Below, one piece after another: positions 7,420 to 10,434 of a stretch of DNA of 10,434 bases. The notes beneath the pieces are model-generated. The model saw nothing but the letters and a program-made list of their open reading frames with translations, was not told the origin of the DNA and made no database searches. The stretch comes from Ignavibacteria bacterium. Its GTDB lineage: Bacteria; Bacteroidota; Ignavibacteria; Ignavibacteriales; Ignavibacteriaceae. A program made the position numbers and the translations under genes. Every line of letters begins with the position of its first letter. Position 1 is the stretch's first letter. The stretch is from contig JAUSIA010000406.1 in assembly GCA_030648225.1 (NCBI GenBank), positions 1 through 10,434 of the forward strand, in the 5' to 3' direction.

Positions 7420-8148
7420 ATGAGCAAAGATAATCTCTTAATTCCTGCAATTGTAATTGCTGTAACATTTATTATCTGTTCAATCATAGTTACTTCAACC
7501 TGGAAATCGAATTACAGCTCTAATCAAACAATTAATGTAACCGGTTCCGCAAAAAAAGAAATTACTTCTGATCTTGGAATATTGAGAGGAACTATCTCGG
7601 TTCAATATCCAACTGCTGAAGGTGCTTACAGAGAGCTTCTCAGTCAGAAGCCTGTTCTTATTTCCTATCTTGCATCAAAAGGTTTTGCTGAAGACAAGGT
7701 TGAATTTTTCACAATAAACAGTTATCCTGTTTATGTAATTGGTCCTAATGGTTACCAGACGGGAAGAATAATTGCTTATAATTACAGCCAGAGAATGGAA
7801 ATCCAATCAACAGATGTTAATAAGATAAAAGAGATTTCTTTGGATATATCTTCTCTTATTGAAAAAGGAGTTAACTTTAATGTTGAGATGCCTGAATATC
7901 ATTATACCAAACTTGCTGAACTTAAAATAGAAATCCAGGCGGATGCTTCAAAGGATGCAATGATCAGAGCAAAGAAAATTGCAGAAGCAACAGGAAGAGA
8001 GCTTGGTCCGATGAGAAGTGCAAGGATGGGAGTTCTTCAGATTACTCCGAGATTATCAAATATGATTTCTGATTATGGAATTAATGATCTTAGTTCCATA
8101 GAAAAAGAAATTACTGCTGTTGTAAATGCATCGTTTGAGATTGAATAG
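7420..8148 (+). CDS. SIMPL (DUF541) domain envelope protein
   Basis: A 242-residue protein with one N-terminal hydrophobic helix (about 6-27, LLIPAIVIAVTFIICSIIV), which acts as an uncleaved anchor or signal, and a SIMPL/DUF541 domain from about 37 to 240. Family-like features are NVTGSAKKEITSDLGILRGT at the start, a central YNYSQRMEIQSTDVNKI strand/helix, KDAMIRAKKIAEATGRELG and the closing ITAVVNASFEIE strand. Related proteins (for example oxidative-stress defence protein YggE and BP26 of Brucella) are periplasmic or outer-envelope and some form ring-like oligomers; the biochemical role is mostly unknown. Start ATG 7420 places the hydrophobic helix directly at the N-terminus; the ribosome site is weak. 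It is followed at 145-bp distance by the cytochrome gene on the same strand, but a palindromic element lies between. Confidence 0.88.
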   Translation: MSKDNLLIPAIVIAVTFIICSIIVTSTWKSNYSSNQTINVTGSAKKEITSDLGILRGTISVQYPTAEGAYRELLSQKPVLISYLASKGFAEDKVEFFTINSYPVYVIGPNGYQTGRIIAYNYSQRMEIQSTDVNKIKEISLDISSLIEKGVNFNVEMPEYHYTKLAELKIEIQADASKDAMIRAKKIAEATGRELGPMRSARMGVLQITPRLSNMISDYGINDLSSIEKEITAVVNASFEIE

Positions 8149-8159
8149 CCCACTTTGTT

Positions 8160-8270
8160 AATGTCATTTCGTCCCGACTTGTCGGGATCGGAATCTAAAA
8201 TACTTTAGAGATGCTGAATCACCGCCAAGGCGGGATCCCGCCAAAGGCGTGGTACAAGTTCAGCATGACT
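8160..8270. repeat. Compound palindromic intergenic element between SIMPL and cytochrome c genes
   Basis: The element is bounded by TGTCAT (8162-8167) and ATGAC (8265-8269). It contains a hairpin, TCCCGAC-TT-GTCGGGA (8172-8187), and then a second large stem: ATGCTGAA (8211-8218) pairs with TTCAGCAT (8259-8266). Inside that stem lies the perfect 14-bp palindrome GGCGGGATCCCGCC (8229-8242), flanked by CACCGCC and GGCGTGG. The TGTCATT...hairpin...GGAATCT...AGATGCTGAA...TTCAGCATGAC layout is, from memory, like a dispersed repeat frequent between genes in Bacteroidota genomes. No coding sequence is seen. It may act as a transcript 3'-end or processing structure. Confidence 0.8.
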
Positions 8271-8305
8271 GTTCAAAAGGTTTTTATTAAATATTGGATG
8301 GAACA

Positions 8306-8728
8306 ATGACTAAGCCGCAAATTTGGATAGCAACTTTTTTAGCTCTTTTTATTTTGCTCTTCCTGTTATCAAGATTAACTAAAGATGCAGAAACCGACCA
8401 AACAACTCCTTCCGTTGATTCACCTGTACCTCAGACCGATATGTCTTCAAAGAATCTTTCAGCTAAAGATCTTATGTCTAAGCTGGGGTGCAATACCTGC
8501 CATGGAACTGAAATGCAGGGAACAAAAATGGGTCCCTCTATTCAAAATGTTTCTAAGTACTGGAGCAGGGATAAATTGATTAACTATCTTCGAAACCCTA
8601 CCTCATTTGCAGATACGGAAAGATTCCAGAAGTTTGAAGAGCAATACCCGGGAATGATAATGCCTGCATTCAGCCATATTGAAGTTAAAGAGCTTGGAAA
8701 GATTGCGGATTATTTGCTGTTGAAATAG
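8306..8728 (+). CDS. Membrane-anchored monohaem cytochrome c
   Basis: A small c-type cytochrome of 140 residues from ATG 8306. An N-terminal hydrophobic helix (about 6-23, IWIATFLALFILLFLLS) anchors it. A low-complexity Thr/Ser/Pro linker (about 30-50) follows, then a class I-like haem domain with C62-N-T-C65-H66 and a likely distal methionine in MIMPAFSHI (M119). The haem domain should lie on the periplasmic side and carry electrons; the redox partner is not apparent nearby. The longer frame from TTG 8294 adds four residues (MDGT). The ATG at 8306 is preferred because GGATGG lies directly upstream as a Shine-Dalgarno site. Convergent with fbaB over a 55-bp gap. Similar short single-haem domains occur as free cytochromes or as oxidase-associated subunits; which one applies here cannot be told. 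Confidence 0.9.
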   Translation: MTKPQIWIATFLALFILLFLLSRLTKDAETDQTTPSVDSPVPQTDMSSKNLSAKDLMSKLGCNTCHGTEMQGTKMGPSIQNVSKYWSRDKLINYLRNPTSFADTERFQKFEEQYPGMIMPAFSHIEVKELGKIADYLLLK

Positions 8729-8738
8729 TTAATAAGGT

Positions 8739-8785
8739 AAGAGATACTATCTCTTTAGGTGATAATATCTCTTTTAGAATTTTTT
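8739..8785 (+). terminator. Candidate terminator in the cytochrome c/fbaB convergent gap
   Basis: AAGAGATA (8739-8746) can pair with TATCTCTT at 8748-8755 or, with a better loop, at 8766-8773. The latter is followed by TTAGAATTTTTT, a reasonable U-rich tail for the plus strand. It ends at the fbaB stop codon region. No U-tract follows on the minus strand. Confidence 0.5.
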
Positions 8786-9830
8786 AAGCTACTGTTACTT
8801 CTTTAGTTAAATAAACATCCTGGATTGTATTCAACAATTTTACACCTTCACTCATTGATCTTTGGAAAGCTTTACGGCCGGAGATTAATCCGGTTCCGCC
8901 TGCCCGTTTATTAATAACAGCAGTTTTTGCAGCTTCGGCAAAATCGTTCTCGCCGGAAGCACCGCCGCTGTTTATCAATCCTGCGCGACCCATATAATTA
9001 TTTATAACCTGGTATCGGCAAAGATCAATGGGATGATCAGTTGTAAGATCAGAATAAACTTTTTTATGAGTTTTTCCAAACTTTAAAGCATTGTAGCCGC
9101 CATTATTCTCAGGCAATTTCTGTTTAATAATATCAGCTTGTATCGTAACACCGAGATGATTTGCCTGTCCTGTTAAATCTGCTGAAACGTGGTAGTCTTT
9201 ATCTTTCTTAAACTCTGAGTTTCTGAGATAGCACCAGAGAATTGTTGCAAGGCCAAGCTCGTGAGCATATTGGAATACTTCGCTTATCTCAACAATCTGT
9301 CTCGCACTTTCTTCGGAGCCAAAATAGATTGTTGCACCAACTGCAGCAGCACCCAAATCCCAGGATTGTCTTACCCCTCCAAATAAAATCTGATCAAATT
9401 TATTCGGGTAAGTTAAAAGTTCGTTATGGTTTAACTTTGCAATAAAAGGAATTTTATGTGCATACTTTCTGGAAGTCATTCCAAGCACACCTACTGTTGA
9501 AGCTACAGCATTGCAGCCGCCTTCTATTGCAAGCTTGACAATGTTTTCGGGATCAAAATAATCAGGATTGGGAGCGAAAGAAGCACCTGCAGAATGCTCT
9601 ATTCCCTGATCAACGGGAAGAATGGAAAGGTAACCTGTTCCTGCGAGTCTTCCTGTTTGGAATATCCACTGCAGATTCTTTAATACATTAATATTTCTAT
9701 CGGTGCTGCTAAAAATCCTGTCAACAAAATCAGGTCCGGGGAGATGCAGTTTTTCTTTAGGGAATTTTGCTTTATAACTAAGTAATGAATCTGCTTCGCT
9801 GCCAAGTAATTCTTTAATTTTATTTATCAT
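8784..9830 (-). CDS. fbaB: Class I fructose-bisphosphate aldolase (FbaB/DhnA family)
   Basis: Cytoplasmic glycolytic/gluconeogenic enzyme that splits or forms fructose 1,6-bisphosphate through a Schiff-base lysine. The 348 residues match the FbaB length (E. coli FbaB is about 350). Conserved blocks: [19 protein letters not shown] (from 71), [21 protein letters not shown] with K236 as the likely Schiff-base lysine, [24 protein letters not shown] (281-293) and [20 protein letters not shown]. These distinguish it from the metal-dependent class II enzymes. The frame can begin at a TTG (9836), but ATG 9830 is preferred because GGAG lies six bases before it. The gene follows ypdA on the same strand after a 181-bp repeat-rich spacer and probably has its own promoter. 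Confidence 0.95.
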   Translation of the reverse strand: MINKIKELLGSEADSLLSYKAKFPKEKLHLPGPDFVDRIFSSTDRNINVLKNLQWIFQTGRLAGTGYLSILPVDQGIEHSAGASFAPNPDYFDPENIVKLAIEGGCNAVASTVGVLGMTSRKYAHKIPFIAKLNHNELLTYPNKFDQILFGGVRQSWDLGAAAVGATIYFGSEESARQIVEISEVFQYAHELGLATILWCYLRNSEFKKDKDYHVSADLTGQANHLGVTIQADIIKQKLPENNGGYNALKFGKTHKKVYSDLTTDHPIDLCRYQVINNYMGRAGLINSGGASGENDFAEAAKTAVINKRAGGTGLISGRKAFQRSMSEGVKLLNTIQDVYLTKEVTVA

Positions 9831-9867
9831 AGTCAACTCCGTATTTATTTTTCATTTTGTGTTTGGT

Positions 9868-9898
9868 TAAAAATAATGTTTAACGAAGTGTGATTCAA
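9868..9898 (-). promoter_or_regulatory. Candidate fbaB promoter
   Basis: On the minus strand, TTG (9896-9898) and TATTTTTA (9868-9875, 7 of 8 to the Bacteroidota TAnnTTTG) are separated by 20 bp. This would start the transcript about 30 bases before ATG 9830, downstream of the repeat element. Motif match only. Confidence 0.35.
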
Positions 9899-9917
9899 TA
9901 AAACCGGAAGAGTGTGA

Positions 9918-10030
9918 GCAAGTTCATGTTCAAGTGCAAGTTCAAGAAGTTTTAAGTTTGGCTTACTTTTCCCTTTTTTCTTTCTTGAACTTGAACCTTG
10001 CCTACCGGCAGGCAGGCTTACACTTGAACT
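9918..10030. repeat. Inverted hexamer arrays between ypdA and fbaB
   Basis: The left arm at 9918-9947 has five 6-bp units such as GCAAGT and TCAAGT. The right arm, from 9982 to about 10030, has the same unit inverted (CTTGAAC repeats), interrupted by a GC-rich piece at 10000-10017. CAAGTTCAAGAA (9937-9948) and TTCTTGAACTTG (9982-9993) are perfect 12-bp inverted repeats around a pyrimidine-rich loop on the plus strand. The right arm runs into the end of ypdA: its last codons (Val-Gln-Val) and stop codon are made from repeat units. The unit is the same as in the array following aceF. Confidence 0.8.
10000..10017. repeat. GC-rich near-palindrome inserted in the hexamer array
   Basis: GCCTACCGGCAGGC (10000-10013) is a 14-bp palindrome with one mismatched pair, followed by another AGGC. 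It is much more GC-rich than its surroundings and interrupts the hexamer array directly after the ypdA stop codon. From memory, GCCTGCCGGCAGGC-type palindromes are frequent small dispersed repeats in Bacteroidota; it looks like an insertion into an older array. Confidence 0.6.
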
Positions 10031-10434
10031 GCTTTCAATCTGCTTTCAATAGAATCAAAAATATTCTTAGGATGTGAGATAGAGTTTTCTATAAACCATT
10101 TACCTGTATCCATACCTCCGCAGACAACGCCTGCGACAAAAATTCCTTTCCTGTTTGTTTCAAAAGTAGCGGGATCAAATTCGGGTTGAAGGTTTTCATC
10201 ACTGCCAAGAATTTTTATCCCATTCTTTTTCATAAAGCTAAAATCAGGATGATAGCCTGTCATAGCAAGCACAAAATCATTTTTTAAAGTTAATCTGCCA
10301 ATCGGTGTTTCAAGGTCAACTTCTTCCTCTCTTATCTCAGTAATTTTGGAATTAAAGAATGCTTTAATTGATCCCTCTTTAATCCTGTTTTCAATATCCG
10401 GCTTTACCCAGTATTTTATAGAATCCTTAAGCTT
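10018..10434 (-). CDS. ypdA: YpdA-family putative bacillithiol disulfide reductase, C-terminal part (5' end outside window)
   Basis: The frame is open to the window edge, giving 138 residues of the C-terminus. An internal GTG at 10270 is not the start. The fragment contains YWVKPDIENRIKEG (8-21), EIREEEV, NDFVLAMTGYHPDF (52-65), the DP/FETN block and GIFVAGVVCGGMDTGKWFIE (97-116). These match the C-terminal half of YpdA, a thioredoxin-reductase-like FAD/NADPH flavoprotein that reduces bacillithiol disulfide in the cytoplasm of bacillithiol-using bacteria. The first FAD motif and the N-terminal region that carries the proposed active-site cysteine in YpdA lie outside the window. The last residues (VQV) and the stop are encoded by hexamer repeat units, so the C-terminal tail appears to have been set by the repeat. 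Classical thioredoxin reductase is less likely because no CxxC is seen and the TGYHPD block is YpdA-like. Confidence 0.85.
   Translation of the reverse strand, partial: KLKDSIKYWVKPDIENRIKEGSIKAFFNSKITEIREEEVDLETPIGRLTLKNDFVLAMTGYHPDFSFMKKNGIKILGSDENLQPEFDPATFETNRKGIFVAGVVCGGMDTGKWFIENSISHPKNIFDSIESRLKAVQV

Noticed and set aside
7173..7433. Plus-strand frame covering the divergent spacer and the start of the SIMPL gene
   Set aside because: It is antisense to the conserved CHWC region of the DUF255 gene and overlaps the SIMPL start out of frame.
8294..8305. TTG start for the cytochrome c gene
   Set aside because: ATG 8306 has GGATGG directly upstream and the hydrophobic helix begins right after it.
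9831..9836. TTG start for fbaB
   Set aside because: ATG 9830 has GGAG at ideal spacing and matches the usual protein start; the TTG would overlap the ribosome site.

Overview
The window looks like a chromosomal segment of an AT-rich Bacteroidota/Chlorobi-lineage bacterium, most like Ignavibacteria. That placement is an inference from gene content, from A+T-rich codon use, from candidate promoters of the Bacteroidota TTG / TAnnTTTG type, and from intergenic palindromes like those common in that group. No database search was possible. I see no phage, IS transposase, CRISPR array, tRNA or rRNA.

Layout from left to right. (1) Positions 1-242 hold no convincing gene but contain a 130-bp nested palindrome (REPIN/MITE-like) just before aceF. 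(2) aceF (E2, 243-1922, +) and lpdA (E3, 2128-3543, +) encode two of the three subunits of a 2-oxoacid (most likely pyruvate) dehydrogenase complex. E1 is not in the window. Between them lies a hexamer-repeat element that appears to enclose a remnant of a four-helix-bundle protein gene. (3) A convergent spacer with inverted octamer arrays separates lpdA from a minus-strand pair: a DUF255 thioredoxin-like protein (5280-7340) followed by a membrane protein (3658-5193). The latter fuses a degenerate ECF-sigma-like N-terminus to a transmembrane helix and a FecR-like extracytoplasmic domain. (4) Divergent from DUF255 is a SIMPL/DUF541 envelope protein (7420-8148, +). A palindromic element follows, then a membrane-anchored monohaem cytochrome c (8306-8728, +). 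(5) Convergent with the cytochrome is fbaB, class I fructose-bisphosphate aldolase (8784-9830, -). Upstream of it is the 3' part of a YpdA-type putative bacillithiol-disulfide reductase (10018-10434, -), cut by the window edge.

The genes fit a housekeeping segment: central carbon metabolism (FbaB, PDH E2/E3), thiol redox (YpdA, DUF255), envelope (SIMPL) and electron transfer (cytochrome c). The two most unusual things are the sigma-like/FecR fusion protein and the intergenic DNA. Seven of the eight spacers carry an inverted repeat, in several families: nested REP-like palindromes, inverted 6-bp arrays and inverted 8-bp arrays. The only spacer without one is the divergent promoter region. Two predicted starts were moved to better-supported ATGs (cytochrome c to 8306, fbaB to 9830).
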